Below are positions 9,577 through 20,782 of a DNA stretch of 64,000 bases, piece by piece; the first letter of the stretch is position 1; each line of letters starts with the position of its first letter. Location of the stretch: positions 682,001 through 746,000 of the forward strand of contig BLLK01000029.1 of the NCBI GenBank assembly GCA_021927905.1. The letters run 5' to 3'. The notes beneath the pieces were generated by a model. That model saw nothing but the letters and a program-made list of their open reading frames with translations, had not been told where the DNA came from and did not search any database. This DNA comes from Chaetoceros tenuissimus. Lineage: Eukaryota; Bacillariophyta; Thalassiosirophyceae; Chaetocerotales; Chaetocerotaceae. Position numbers and translations under genes: made by a program.

Positions 9577-12500
9577 TTACATTAGCTGAGTTCCACATGA
9601 TTCGCTTGCTTTCAGTACAAGATTCCAAACATCAGATAGTAATTTTTTCCTTTTTGTGCTTTTGTTGGCAATTGCACCGTCACTTTTACAAATATTAGCG
9701 ATCTTTGATAAAGATAAAGCAATCTCATGCTTTAGTCTTTCATTACTTGTATCAATTTCTTGCATGACCTTTAGCATGCGAAACAATATTTTTTGGCATT
9801 TATTCGTAATGTCATTACCATTGTCGTCGCTCAAAACATTGACTGGCAGGTCACTTGTAGGACCGAGAATTATGAAGAAAGAGTTCACAAGTATTGATAA
9901 TGTTTTGTAGATGAGATTGAGGGATTTTTCCTCGTTGTCACCATACATCACACATATTCGTAAAGCTCCGTCTGATATTTGGAGTTTTTCAACGATTGTG
10001 AGCGAGTTTCCACGACCATCTAAAATATCAGATAGAGGTTCGACCTGATACATTTCAGGGATATTCGATATTAACCAATGAAGAGCTACAAAAGGCAATC
10101 CTTGACGAATGATTGCTGCTACTAGGCCATCTCCTCTGGCAAACAGGGAGCGTAGAATTGAAACCATTTTAGGACAACAGATTGGATCAATACCTTCGTA
10201 ACACCCACTCAGCACAAATAAAAAGCATCGTGATATGACAGCATCCCGAGATGTGATTGACTCCGACTTAAGATGAATTCCTAGACTTGACTCGGTAATC
10301 ATTGCCTCGTTTGCAGAAAGTAATCTTTCTAAAATATTAAGAAGGATTCGTCGAAGCGGGGCATCAATCCACACTTTCAGACTGCATTTAAGAAGTAACA
10401 GAGGATCTTTGCACATACCAGAATAAGATTTATAATAAAATGAATCTTCAACTGAGCTGAGAAGAGCGTCACAGACTTCTGCATCAACATCGGCAGACGG
10501 AAATAAACAACGACTAGCGAGAAACATTCTTTCGATTTCCATACCTGTCATATTTTCATCGATACTGCTCATTATGCTCAGATATTGTTTGATCTTTTGA
10601 GATATTTTTTGGGGAGTGAGGTCTCTTGGTTTGAATGAAATGTTGACATCGTCTTGAACCTTTGATATTCGATCAATCTCATTCAATATTTCTGGACAAT
10701 GACCTTGTACAAAAGTTAATAAAGCCTCGGAAACAGGTCCACATTTACCATCTAATGCAAATTGTTCCTCGAGAATGGACCTAATTGGCAGTAATCTGTA
10801 GTTCAGAGCAAATGGAGATGCCGGGTGTTTTACCGCAAAGAAAAGTGCATATAGTAAAGACAGTTGAAGCTGTCGAAAAGAATCAACATTCTGGCTTCTA
10901 ATAGATTGACCGAGATATTTTTTGCATTTTGCCTGCAAGGTCACGGGTAAGATTATTGGTATATTTGTAGTTTCAACACTTGCCTCTATTAGTGAAATGG
11001 TTGTTTTTTTGTTACAGAGTAGTAGGCATTGTTTTGGATCTTCCAAAATTTGGCTTAGGTGAGAGCTGAGCTTACTATCTGGTATAGTCACGAAATTTCT
11101 CACTTGTAACAAGGAGTCTGCTTCTAATAAGAGACCTTTCTCAACTTGAGGATTTTTTTCCAGAAGTAATGATCCTAACCACTCGTAAAGTGTATCCATG
11201 GAATCAACAGATAAATTGTTCCCTGGATCTATGCATGGGATCTCGAGGGTTTCCAAAATTGTCGATATTGAAAATTTTAAGAAACCATTCATATAATCTC
11301 TGGAGGACAGAAAAAATTGGACTTGAAGGAAAAACTTTTGTATTCCCACGGAAGATTTTAATTTGTACAAATTCTGTAAGGTAGCTTCGAACTCTATTCC
11401 AAACTTTTTCTCTTGGTCCAAAAGGTTCGAGCATATCAATACAGCTGCTGAAAACAAAGATTTCGCGAATGAGTCAAAGCGATCAAAATAACCTTCTGTC
11501 TCTTTGCAGACCAAAGACATTAGATAATCACACGATGCATTCAGCGAAAGTTGAAATTTCTCATCGTTTTGGCATCCGAATGCAGCAATTACTAATCCCA
11601 AGGTCTGCCAAGCTAGTGTTACCTGCATATAATGTCTTTGTTCTGTGACAGAAGTCAATATGTAATGTAAAAGGAATGATATCCATTTGTTGATATTAGT
11701 TGTGTCGTTTGAATGAGCACTTGCCCATTGGCGAGTAACGAAAGATTTGCTTCTCGTCGCATCAAACAAGGTATCACTTTTTGCTACGAACAAATGAGTT
11801 TCAACCTTGCTTTCTTCAGTCCTTTCTAGGAAGTATTTCTGCATTTCCGTTCTTAAAAATGTAACTGCATTATCATCATCATTTGCAATCATGATATTGA
11901 CGATTACATCTTCCATAACTTCAGATTGCTGAAGTGAGCTGATTACATGCATAGCTTCGCGGTGTGATAAACTTGCAATTGCCTCCACTGAATCCTTAGA
12001 GGTCTTGATAATAGCCCTATGCTGCTCCATGATAGACAGATTTTCAGATGCATTCTGTTTATCTGATGTACACGAAATGCATGCTTCTGCAGTCTTGTAT
12101 GCATTGATGCATCCTCTCACTAATGCTCCTGTAGCATTGATGTTATTTGCTGCAAGTCTCTGTATAATATCGGTACACTGAGGAATGGAAGCACGGCACA
12201 ATGCATTAGCTACATGTTCGTGACGCACGATTGGGAGGTATTGCATCAAAGCAGTAATCGTAGCTGATAACAAATCAAATTTCCCATCGACAGCACACTC
12301 AGATAATATGGAATCTTCCTTCACGTTCAGTGAGATATTGGCATTTATTTCCTTTGTCGTCGTCTCTATCTCAAAAGGTTTTAAGGAGGATACAACAACA
12401 TCGATCAATTCAATGAGAATTTTACAAATAGTTGCATCGAGAGAGTCTAATTCATCCAATGATGCGCTTTCAAGAATACTAATAGATGCATCGCGTTTCC

Positions 12501-13170
12501 TCTTTTTAGAGTCACCATCATTTTCATGCTGTAGGGAAATCTTGTTGTCTGGTCCTTCATCGTCTGTATCATCTTCATATTGTTCGCCCTGTGGCCCTAA
12601 ATCATTAGAGGAAACATCTTTTTTGCGATGACCTAAAATAGTATCGAGACAGCCAGTCCATCCAGTGGTGGCAAGAAAATGTAGCTTCTCATCAGAGCAA
12701 TCAATTTTTGCAATTGTTCCTTTTCCGTATAATATTTCTTCACCGTTCGCTGTTGAAGCTGCAACAAGTCTACGTTTGCGCATTAGTGAAGTCGAAAATT
12801 CTTTGGAAACGGGTCGGCATATTCCTAAAATAATATGCGAAAATCTTTCAATAGTTTCTGTACATGAATGTCGAGTGGCCAATTGCTCTAATAACTGTAC
12901 AATGTGCATGGCATGTTCCTCTTGAATGGGTTCTGTATGCGACGATTCTGTAGTGGCAATACTACTATTATCCACTATATGCTGTGAAGTAGATAATAAT
13001 CGAAGTAATAGTGGTAGCCGAAGTATTTCATCTTTTTCCCTTTTACATTTAGTCGAATCATCAGAAGGATTTTCATCAGATGCCGATAAAGTGGATTGCG
13101 ACAGGGCTTCGTATAATTTCCCAGATGCGATTTCATCGTGGAAACAATAGCTCTTGCCTCGGCTAGACAT
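9577..13170 (-). CDS. INTS2: Probable Integrator complex subunit 2
   Basis: 1,197 residues, one exon, starting at the first ATG (13170). The protein is almost entirely alpha-helical with no cofactor motif. I recognise it from scattered matches to human INTS2 (1,204 residues). CKDPLLLLKCSLKVW, followed by APLRRILLNILERLL and then a residue pattern like SANEAM, parallels the INTS2 stretch with DPLIVLRCDQRV. A later segment, IIRQGLPFVALHWLISNIPE, parallels HFQGYPCELLPLTVAGIPSM. The position and total length also agree. INTS2 is a scaffold subunit of Integrator, which cleaves nascent snRNA and attenuated mRNA transcripts on RNA polymerase II. Similarity is low, so this is a good but not certain call; another large ARM/HEAT-like nuclear protein is the alternative. 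An acidic/basic patch with KKRKRD near residues 225-230 could be a nuclear signal. Confidence 0.65.
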   Translation of the reverse strand: MSSRGKSYCFHDEIASGKLYEALSQSTLSASDENPSDDSTKCKREKDEILRLPLLLRLLSTSQHIVDNSSIATTESSHTEPIQEEHAMHIVQLLEQLATRHSCTETIERFSHIILGICRPVSKEFSTSLMRKRRLVAASTANGEEILYGKGTIAKIDCSDEKLHFLATTGWTGCLDTILGHRKKDVSSNDLGPQGEQYEDDTDDEGPDNKISLQHENDGDSKKRKRDASISILESASLDELDSLDATICKILIELIDVVVSSLKPFEIETTTKEINANISLNVKEDSILSECAVDGKFDLLSATITALMQYLPIVRHEHVANALCRASIPQCTDIIQRLAANNINATGALVRGCINAYKTAEACISCTSDKQNASENLSIMEQHRAIIKTSKDSVEAIASLSHREAMHVISSLQQSEVMEDVIVNIMIANDDDNAVTFLRTEMQKYFLERTEESKVETHLFVAKSDTLFDATRSKSFVTRQWASAHSNDTTNINKWISFLLHYILTSVTEQRHYMQVTLAWQTLGLVIAAFGCQNDEKFQLSLNASCDYLMSLVCKETEGYFDRFDSFAKSLFSAAVLICSNLLDQEKKFGIEFEATLQNLYKLKSSVGIQKFFLQVQFFLSSRDYMNGFLKFSISTILETLEIPCIDPGNNLSVDSMDTLYEWLGSLLLEKNPQVEKGLLLEADSLLQVRNFVTIPDSKLSSHLSQILEDPKQCLLLCNKKTTISLIEASVETTNIPIILPVTLQAKCKKYLGQSIRSQNVDSFRQLQLSLLYALFFAVKHPASPFALNYRLLPIRSILEEQFALDGKCGPVSEALLTFVQGHCPEILNEIDRISKVQDDVNISFKPRDLTPQKISQKIKQYLSIMSSIDENMTGMEIERMFLASRCLFPSADVDAEVCDALLSSVEDSFYYKSYSGMCKDPLLLLKCSLKVWIDAPLRRILLNILERLLSANEAMITESSLGIHLKSESITSRDAVISRCFLFVLSGCYEGIDPICCPKMVSILRSLFARGDGLVAAIIRQGLPFVALHWLISNIPEMYQVEPLSDILDGRGNSLTIVEKLQISDGALRICVMYGDNEEKSLNLIYKTLSILVNSFFIILGPTSDLPVNVLSDDNGNDITNKCQKILFRMLKVMQEIDTSNERLKHEIALSLSKIANICKSDGAIANKSTKRKKLLSDVWNLVLKASESCGTQLM

Positions 13171-13664
13171 TTTCAATCTAGTTTAATGCTTTGGATCAGA
13201 AAAATATGGCAAAAATCAAACCCTTTTTGTTCAATGTAGAGAAGAGATATCATTCCACTTTTTTACAGATCTTTTGATTGATGATCTTTGTGGGGGTTGG
13301 CCAAGGAAGATGGTGAAGGGGTAATAATTTCGACCATTTGCAAAATACTCTAGTTGAACTTGAACTTTGGGTGTTCCGGCCATTCCTGCCTTCCGTTCAA
13401 AATTTACGGTACTCATTATACGTACGACAATCTGAATCTGAGTAAGTATGTACGTATTATGAATACTGACGCATTTTTAAACAGGCCTGACTTCCTTCTA
13501 CTTCAACTTTATTTGGCATTTTTGGCTTCCCACATTGAACTTTCTTCAGTGACGAATGAAATTCAGTTTCCCACCCTTCCTCCTTTCTTTTTGCTCTCTC
13601 CTTCCCGCAGCACAAAACATTGCAATTGAAGTGATCTATCTAGTAAAACCCACACACTGTCGCA
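13171..13664. other. Divergent promoter region of INTS2-like and hybrid kinase genes
   Basis: 494 bases between divergent starts. A CT-rich stretch lies shortly before the kinase ATG. No convincing coding frame or known motif. Confidence 0.4.
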
Positions 13665-16600
13665 ATGGCTTCACTCCTAAATACTCTCTCTGGCGAAAAG
13701 CCTACATTCAAATATAAGAATGATCATAGATATTCATCTGCTAGGAGTAAACAGAACCAAGATCAGAAAGGGGATGGAAGTCGCGGCAACAGTGCTTTTG
13801 CTGCCGCTTCTTCCTCCGAAAAACCAAAACAGGTTATATTACCTGCATCATCAGAAGCGGAGTTTTTCAACAACAACAAACGAACCGGAAGAAACATAAC
13901 ATCAAAAGATACTCTTCAATATAATCAAAGAATAAATCAAATACCCATTGGGTCTAGACACATGCATACTTTTGAGAGTGATGTGGACGAGGGCAACAAC
14001 CTCAGAACTGGTCTTCGCGATCGAGATCAAAATGTCAAGAACGCTCTCAACTTTGTAGGATATATCTCTAACTCTTCCAAGAATATAGTTCTAGACGATT
14101 CCCCGACACCACTTAGTACTGACCATTTTGTCGGTGAAATTGATCGCAGATGTTACCAAATCACAAGATATGTTGTATTATCTTGGTGCGTTTTGACCGG
14201 GGCATCCTATTATTATTATAGGGACTCTCTCGAATATCTAAGCGGAATGGAACAAAAAGCACCGACCATAGCATGTCTATTTCTCGGTATGAGTTGTCTC
14301 ACTACCATCATCCCTGTTTTCTTGCGTGGTAAAAAACGCTCTCAAAGTGGAGTTTTGGTTGCAGCTATTTGCGTCCAATTTTTGGCATTCTTTACAGATC
14401 TCCTCTTGGCCTTCATGCCGGTGCCTATTGCTAAACATCCTTTTTCCGGTTCAAAAGTCTACATCTTGCGATGGTGCGAATGTAAGTTCAATTAGTGGTG
14501 TTTGTTCAATGAACATTGCTTTGCGTTGAGATGAATTCTAACTGTTTTTGTCGCGTTAGGGACGCCTTTAAGTTTCGTAATGACCTTTTTGACAGATTGC
14601 TCCAAGGCGACACTAGATAATTTTCCACTCAAAACTGGTAATAGCTCCCGTGGAGACATCAGTCATCTGCTTAGTGCTTTGCGTGAAGACAACGTTATAA
14701 CTCCATATTCGGTGAAAAGTGATGACAGAGAGAAAAATGGCCAACGTGACTCAAGTCGCGAAGAAAAGTTTGATTCCGATGACGAACTGGAGGCTGAGCA
14801 GATAGAGGAGAAGAAGAAGAAAGAGATTAAAGAATTGATGAAAGAACGTGTAGGATCTCAATTGCATGCAACTTATATTTTGGCCTGGAGTCAGTGCATA
14901 TCAACTGCATGTGGCCTTCTCTTTCCTTCACTTGATAACAAATATATCCATTCGATAGTGATGATTATATCCTGTGTATTGTTCAGTATGATACTTTTTC
15001 GAACATACGAAAGGCACCATGAAGTCGAAGAAATGAAAAAGAATGACACAACAACTAAAAGCGAGGAAGATGTGTATAAATGGGCTGCATTATCTTTACA
15101 CTTGCAAAAGACATGCGCTATCCTATGGACAATTTTAGTTGCTTCCTATTTTTGCTACACATATGGCCCTCTGCTATGTCCAAATTGGAGAATATTCAAA
15201 ATATTTGAGTTGACTGTCACTATAGAGTGCCTGATTGATGTTGTTTACAAAGCCATCTACATGCTAATTATTGGTAAGTTCAATCTCACAAGGTTTGACA
15301 AATCTCTCTGAATGATGCATTTCTCACCTTTCCATCTGAAGTTGATGTTCATGACATGATATTCGATCCAAAAGCACGTGCGGGGCGTAGGCTAGAAGAA
15401 CTTGAACAAATGATGGTAAGTTGCGCATTGTACTCTTAAAAATCGTCGAATGGATATTTGAAAAAATTGCATAACCGTTCTTCGTCGACCGTTATCATAT
15501 CATCATTAATCAACTTTATTCTGATATTGTATCTTGGCAAATTAGGGAGTCGTTTGGGAAAACTCGTCTGACGTAATTTGCATTTCTGTGAAAGGAATGT
15601 CTGGAGTGACTACTATTTTGAGTCCAACTTATTTAAAACTATTTTCCAAGAGGGAAAATATCCTTGAAGATAAAGTAGACAAGAAAGAAGGCTTTGGTCC
15701 AAAAGTGATAGCATTTGATCTTCCTGGCGATTATTTTGAAGGAATTCAGAATACAACAGACAATCAGCTCAAGCGTCGAAAGTACACACCCTCTTTGGTT
15801 TATGACGTAGACTTTGCAAAGGACCAGAAAAAGACGAGTTCTTCTCCCAAGTGTAACAAGGAAGATCTTCAATCAATAGCTCAACTTGTGAGTACCTTCT
15901 CTGGTGCAAACTTTTTCTTTATTTTCATTTCTCAATTTCTGATTTTATCTTCAGGTTGTGAGATCCTGGAAAGCAAAGGAGGAAGGTCATGCTATGCTTG
16001 TGCATAGACAGCAATATATTGGCCAAGCAGTAGAGGCACAGGCAAAAATCCTTTGCGAGGCAAACATTTCTGTGATGGATGAAAATGTACTCGTCATTGT
16101 TGTTAGAGACATTAGTGAAAGAGCAAGGCGATTTGAAGCGGAAAAGCGTGTGATTAGTGAGACGACTGCTAGACGTAAGGATGCAGCTGCAAATAGATTC
16201 ACAAGACATGAAGTGAAGAACGGTCTTTTAGCAGCAATTGGGTTATGTGATTCTTTGAATGAAGCTTGCGGCGGTGGAAAACTTAAAGGTGTCATGACTT
16301 CGAAGGTCGATTCTCACAGTTCGATGGAGAGCGAATACTACTTGGGAAATACTTCGATTTCATCTCCTGAAGCAATGAGAACCAAAAATATATCAGAATT
16401 GGGCAAAATTCTCACAGAAGTCCTAGATACTGTAATGGCAGAAGCTATGGCTAGAGATGTTATTCATGAAGTCTATGAACCAAAAATGGAGGAAGTAAAT
16501 TTGTCTTGCACTCTTGAAACAGCATTGAATCTAGCATCCAATGAAGACAGGAGAAAACGATTTCCGATTTTTACCTATCCTCATCCATTGCCAAATTTTT

Positions 16601-18211
16601 GTTCGGATTCGCAACTTTGGAAATATATCCATAGAAATGCTGTGAGCAATGCTTGTAAATATGGTAAAATTGGAGGCAAAATAACTACGGAAGTTCACTG
16701 GGATGAGGATAATCGAACTATAAAAATGAAGGTCATCAATCTACCTGGGGATGGACATGCTTCAATTGTTGCTCTTGGTGATGAAGCGAACGAAATCATA
16801 TTTTCGCCTAGAAAAAGATTGCAAGTTCACACGAACCTTGACAGTATCAGTCACGTATCCGCGAGTCATTCGTAAGTTCCGTTGTTGTACTTTTATTTCT
16901 TTTAAAGTGCGCACTTTTCTCACAAGAGCCATGATGATCATACTAACAATTGATAGAGCTGGAGATGGAGCCTGGATCATGACGAAATGTGCATCAACAT
17001 TGGGTGGAAAGTGCAGATTTAAGTTTGAGCCTGATAGAACAATCTTTACTTTCCAATGCCCAGGAGAAGTGTTCGATGCTCGAAATGTACAAAGATGGAC
17101 AGAATATGAAAAATTCGAAATACCTAGCAATGTATATGGTATTGGAATAGATGATTCCAAGGTTCAGCGAGGTCTTCTTTTCAAATTTTTTGGTTACCTC
17201 GGGATTCCTAAGAACAGAATTCAAATTCTTGGTGGTGAAAAATCTGATATTACCGATTTCGAGGATTGGGCTCAGAACTTCATCTTCAACCACCCAAACG
17301 ACTATTTTCTTTTCATTGTTGATGAGAATCTCATTGTCTCAGATGAGCAAACTGCTTCATCAATGAGATATTCAGGTTCTAAGGCCGTATCAAATCTACG
17401 GAGTAGATTGCTTCCTGATCAAGAGAAAAGACTTCTTGCACTTGTTCGATCCGCAAATGATTCTGTAAGTGATATTGCAATCTATAATTCGCGAGCTCAT
17501 GGGCATATCCCAAAGGCCCCAGTAAAAGAGGCGACATGTCTTGAGACAGTTGCTCCCTTGTGGATGGCTAGATTCCCAAAGCTTGTTCGATACTCTAGTG
17601 AAAATCTTATTTCATCCGAGAAAAGGCATGAAAAAGCTGAAAATGTTGAAATGATTAATGCGACATGGTATGAACATGTACATCAGAAAAAAGACCAAAA
17701 TGCTAGTGGACAGGATATTAGAAAAAACAACATTGAACATCGTGACAGTCTGAGCCTTGTGCATGAGTTCCAAAAAACTCTCCAAGGCAGGACTAATGCT
17801 GTACAAGTGGAAAACGACCAGGAGATGAATAATACTTCCATGGTGTACGAGGAAAACCAACGTGAAAACCAAAGGAAAAGAAATGCTCCAGAAAATCAGT
17901 CAACGGGGTTTGAATTGAAGCGTCCAAAAGTTGAATCATCCTTTGAAGAGATTGATGATGATATGCAAGCTGCGATATTCGACCATGTCTACGGTATAGA
18001 CAATTTTTCAAAGATGAATGAAGAGGAATTAGGGTCCAAATGGATTATTGTTCGTCAAAAGATGCATGCTTTGAAAGGTGATTTACTGGTATTGGAAAAT
18101 CCAACAAAGAATGTGCATATTGCCCTTGAGTTAATGGAAGAGTTGCGAACTTCATCACGTAAAGATTTTCGCTTGAAATGGGAGAAGATAAGAAGTCTTT
18201 TGATAAAATAA
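13665..18211 (+). CDS. Seven-helix hybrid sensor histidine kinase (7TM-PAS-HisKA-HATPase-REC)
   Basis: Six exons: 13665-14481, 14560-15273, 15342-15415, 15546-15887, 15955-16871, 16957-18211. All five introns (67-130 bp) are GT..AG and keep frame, giving 1,372 residues. The N-terminus (about 1-160) is polar and disordered. Seven predicted membrane helices follow: three between about 163 and 252, four between about 375 and 510, split by a charged cytosolic loop. A PAS-like segment (about 540-690) ends in VIVVRDISERA. The H-box is FTRHEVKNGLL (about residue 732), the N-box NAVSNACKYGK (about 876) and the G-box HSAGDGAW spans the fifth intron. The C-terminal receiver-like domain keeps the acidic pair in GIDDSKVQ, the acceptor Asp in FIVDENL, the Ser in VRSANDS and the Lys in HIPKAPV. 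It should be an integral-membrane phosphorelay sensor. The ligand is unknown. The tail after the receiver is long and low-complexity. Confidence 0.82.
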
Positions 18212-18437
18212 GATTCTCTAGCTTAATGAAGATATGAATACAGTAGTCTAACTAGTAGGAATGCTTTCACTCGTGATACCTACTTGTATCATAGGTCTAG
18301 TAGCGGAAAAGTATTTTATGTTTTTTGGATCATCAATCAAGCAATTTCAATTTAGAATTTCATCTTTGAGTTTCTTTTGAGGCTATCTAGCTAGCTTTAC
18401 ATCAATTTCTTTTTCTAAGTACGTACGTGAACGCTGC

Positions 18438-19067
18438 ATGGGTTGTTGTCTTTGTTGTGTGCATTCTATTTATTTGGTGTTTCGGCATTACACTTTATGT
18501 GTACCTAATAGTTTTGAGTCTCAACCTACACCTATGTCTCGAAAATACAATATGATATCGTCTGATGACCGTGAGGAAAGGACGGTGGATCGAGAGGAGA
18601 AGCCGGAGCAAATCAAAAGTCCCTCAATGAGCTCCGTCATTTCATCGGCATCTACAGGTCCCCAGACCCAGAGCTTTGGTAGACGATTGTCTGACAAAAT
18701 ATATGCCTTAATTTGGGTACTTATTGCATTATTCACAGCAAAGCAGACAGACACTGTATCGACTGTCTTATCTTCTCCCAAGCCAATAAGACCATTATTA
18801 CACATTGCTGTTACTCAAATCGTCATGAACTTTATTCTGATGCTGTACCTTGGCATTTTTCTACCAAAAGTGAAAGGATTGAAAAGCTCAGAGGCTTGGA
18901 ATGTTTACTGCCCAAGAGTTATTCCCTTCATGACTGTCAATGGGTTAGTTTTGATATTCACTTTGACTCGTAGTCTCTGGCCAGTGTATGGTTTTTGGAC
19001 TCCTTTCATTTTGGGAATAGAATTTATGGGGCTGCTCTTCTCTTCGAATTTTATTCCTTGCTTTTAG
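18438..19067 (+). CDS. Small four-helix membrane protein, TMEM128-like
   Basis: 209 residues from the first ATG. A more natural start may be 18534 (MSRKYNMISSDD), giving 177 residues, because the residues before it are Cys-rich and atypical. A Ser-rich acidic N-terminus precedes four hydrophobic segments. The last part, from WNVYCPRVIPFMTV through SLWPVYGFWTPFILG to EFMGLLF, resembles animal TMEM128, which has a similar pattern of Tyr-Pro, Trp-Pro-Val and Phe-x-Thr-Pro before Phe-Met-Gly-Val. TMEM128 is an ER-type membrane protein of unknown biochemical role. The match is by eye, so the family name is tentative. Confidence 0.6.
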   Translation: MGCCLCCVHSIYLVFRHYTLCVPNSFESQPTPMSRKYNMISSDDREERTVDREEKPEQIKSPSMSSVISSASTGPQTQSFGRRLSDKIYALIWVLIALFTAKQTDTVSTVLSSPKPIRPLLHIAVTQIVMNFILMLYLGIFLPKVKGLKSSEAWNVYCPRVIPFMTVNGLVLIFTLTRSLWPVYGFWTPFILGIEFMGLLFSSNFIPCF

Positions 19068-19177
19068 GAATGTAAATTATGTAAAGATTAAAATAAGTTG
19101 TGTAATAAAGTATGCAGACTGTTTTTGTGAGAAAGAATGCTCTTGCCTCGAAGAAAAAAAGGAAACTAATTTTAAAA

Positions 19178-20398
19178 TTATTTTCTAACTTCTCTTTCCA
19201 TCTTCGGAGAAATCGATCCATAAGAACATGATCTGAGGTGAATCATTGCATTTGTCAACTCTTTTTTAAGAATTTTCCAATTGAAAATGTAAGATGGGTC
19301 TGATTTGTAGAGTCTGGCACTGTGCATTTTCAGCTTGCATGCAAGGTTTTCAATATTAAGATCATCTTGTACGAGATCGTTCCCATCTAGTAGTGGTTTT
19401 CGATTTGCAAAATATGGATAGATTTGTTTGTATTCATGTTGTTCTAACCAATCCAAGATCTCGAGCGAGGTCAAGTGGCATTGTGGAATAACCACTCTAG
19501 GAATAGCATGTTTGTCAATTGTGGGTAAGTCTATCACAGTGCAAGGTTGCTCCGGGCTATATTTAATGGTCACATTTGATGCGTTAACAAATAGTGTGGT
19601 CCCATCAAAAGTATATCCAGAGTCTTCGTGGATGTGCCCAAACACGTGAAGGCGAGGCTTTATTCGAGTCTGAATTTGCTCGAGTAGATTCAAACAACCT
19701 GCTCTATTTCCAAATTTGCATTTATCTCCTCGTCCAAGTGGTGGGCCATGTGTTATCAGAACATCAGTTGTTTCTGGAATTTTATCCCAAACTCTGCCGA
19801 TTTCGTCCCGATTTTTCATGAAAGCCCAACAATGACCATATGTTGGTGTATACGGGCTACCATAGTATTCGATACCATTCTCATCGGTAAATGATTCATC
19901 TTCCAAGTATATACACTTGGTTTTGAAATCGTCTTTGAGATCTTGAATTTCAGAACAATTGTTGGCACCAGATTTTGGATGAAACCTGGACCAATTTTCT
20001 CGATAGGTGTCTGCCTGAAAGGTAAGATCGTGATTACCTGCAATGCAAATGACTTTTCCTACAGTTCCATTTTGTTTCAGTTCTTCAAAATAGTCTGCCA
20101 AATCTTTGACAATATGATTCTCTCCAGTCTTTGAGAAATCGCCTCCGTGGATCAACACATCACATTTTGGAACATGAATTGATCTATGATTTCCATGTGT
20201 ATCACTCATGCAAACAATGCGAGTATATTCTGCAAAATCATCATCAGAAGATATTTTTTTCGAAGGAACTAATTCATACTTTTGTGTACTTTTGATGTCT
20301 CTATAGGAAAGGTCTGGATCGTTCATGTTTTGTGTTCTCTCTAGGATTGTTTCACTACGGAAGAATGGGATGTGCGTTATCTTTCTTTTTTGTTTCAT
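19178..20398 (-). CDS. Calcineurin-like metallophosphoesterase (MPPED1/2 type)
   Basis: 406 residues, no intron, ATG at 20398. The dinuclear-metal signatures appear in order: MSDTHGNH, HGGDFSKTG, CIAGNHDLTF, LITHGPPLG and HVFGHIHEDSG. The order and spacing, and the final NASNVT, match the MPPED/239AB class of class III phosphodiesterases, which can hydrolyse cyclic nucleotides or model phosphodiesters. No signal peptide or membrane helix is seen. The last about 120 residues (after the NASN motif) form an extension absent from the core family and contain no motif I know. The natural substrate cannot be inferred. The start lies 384 bases from the divergent gene at 20783. Confidence 0.88.
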   Translation of the reverse strand: MKQKRKITHIPFFRSETILERTQNMNDPDLSYRDIKSTQKYELVPSKKISSDDDFAEYTRIVCMSDTHGNHRSIHVPKCDVLIHGGDFSKTGENHIVKDLADYFEELKQNGTVGKVICIAGNHDLTFQADTYRENWSRFHPKSGANNCSEIQDLKDDFKTKCIYLEDESFTDENGIEYYGSPYTPTYGHCWAFMKNRDEIGRVWDKIPETTDVLITHGPPLGRGDKCKFGNRAGCLNLLEQIQTRIKPRLHVFGHIHEDSGYTFDGTTLFVNASNVTIKYSPEQPCTVIDLPTIDKHAIPRVVIPQCHLTSLEILDWLEQHEYKQIYPYFANRKPLLDGNDLVQDDLNIENLACKLKMHSARLYKSDPSYIFNWKILKKELTNAMIHLRSCSYGSISPKMEREVRK

Positions 20399-20782
20399 AG
20401 CCTGCCTATTTTATGGTCATCTTCTATCATAGAAATGCTCGACTTGAGTGTAATTTGGACTAATAACAGACCGACGTTTGAATTGTATGAAGTAATAAGG
20501 CTTCCATTTTGTTCTTGAAACATACCATACGAGTATAGCAGGTCTTCTACAAACGTGAAATAATTTTGGGTCTTTCTCGTCTGTCCTTTTACCCAAGAAT
20601 GACAAAGTCGGACCCTATCGGAATGCGCACTTCTGTCTTGCTCTCTCATTCTTTCCTCCCCCTGCAAGTAAGCCAGCCAAAACGCCAAAACCACATCCCC
20701 ACTGTTTTTAGTATTTATTCACTTGCACCTAATTACTACCAACCTTCCTTCTTCATAATCATATTCCAGAATAGATAGTGCT
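20399..20782. other. Divergent promoter region
   Basis: 384 bases between the phosphoesterase and the coiled-coil gene. A CT-rich stretch lies at about 20635-20665. No other feature seen. Confidence 0.35.

Noticed and set aside
13354-13629. Plus-strand open frame before the hybrid kinase
   Set aside because: It has no ATG near its start and no motif, and it overlaps the presumed 5' untranslated region.
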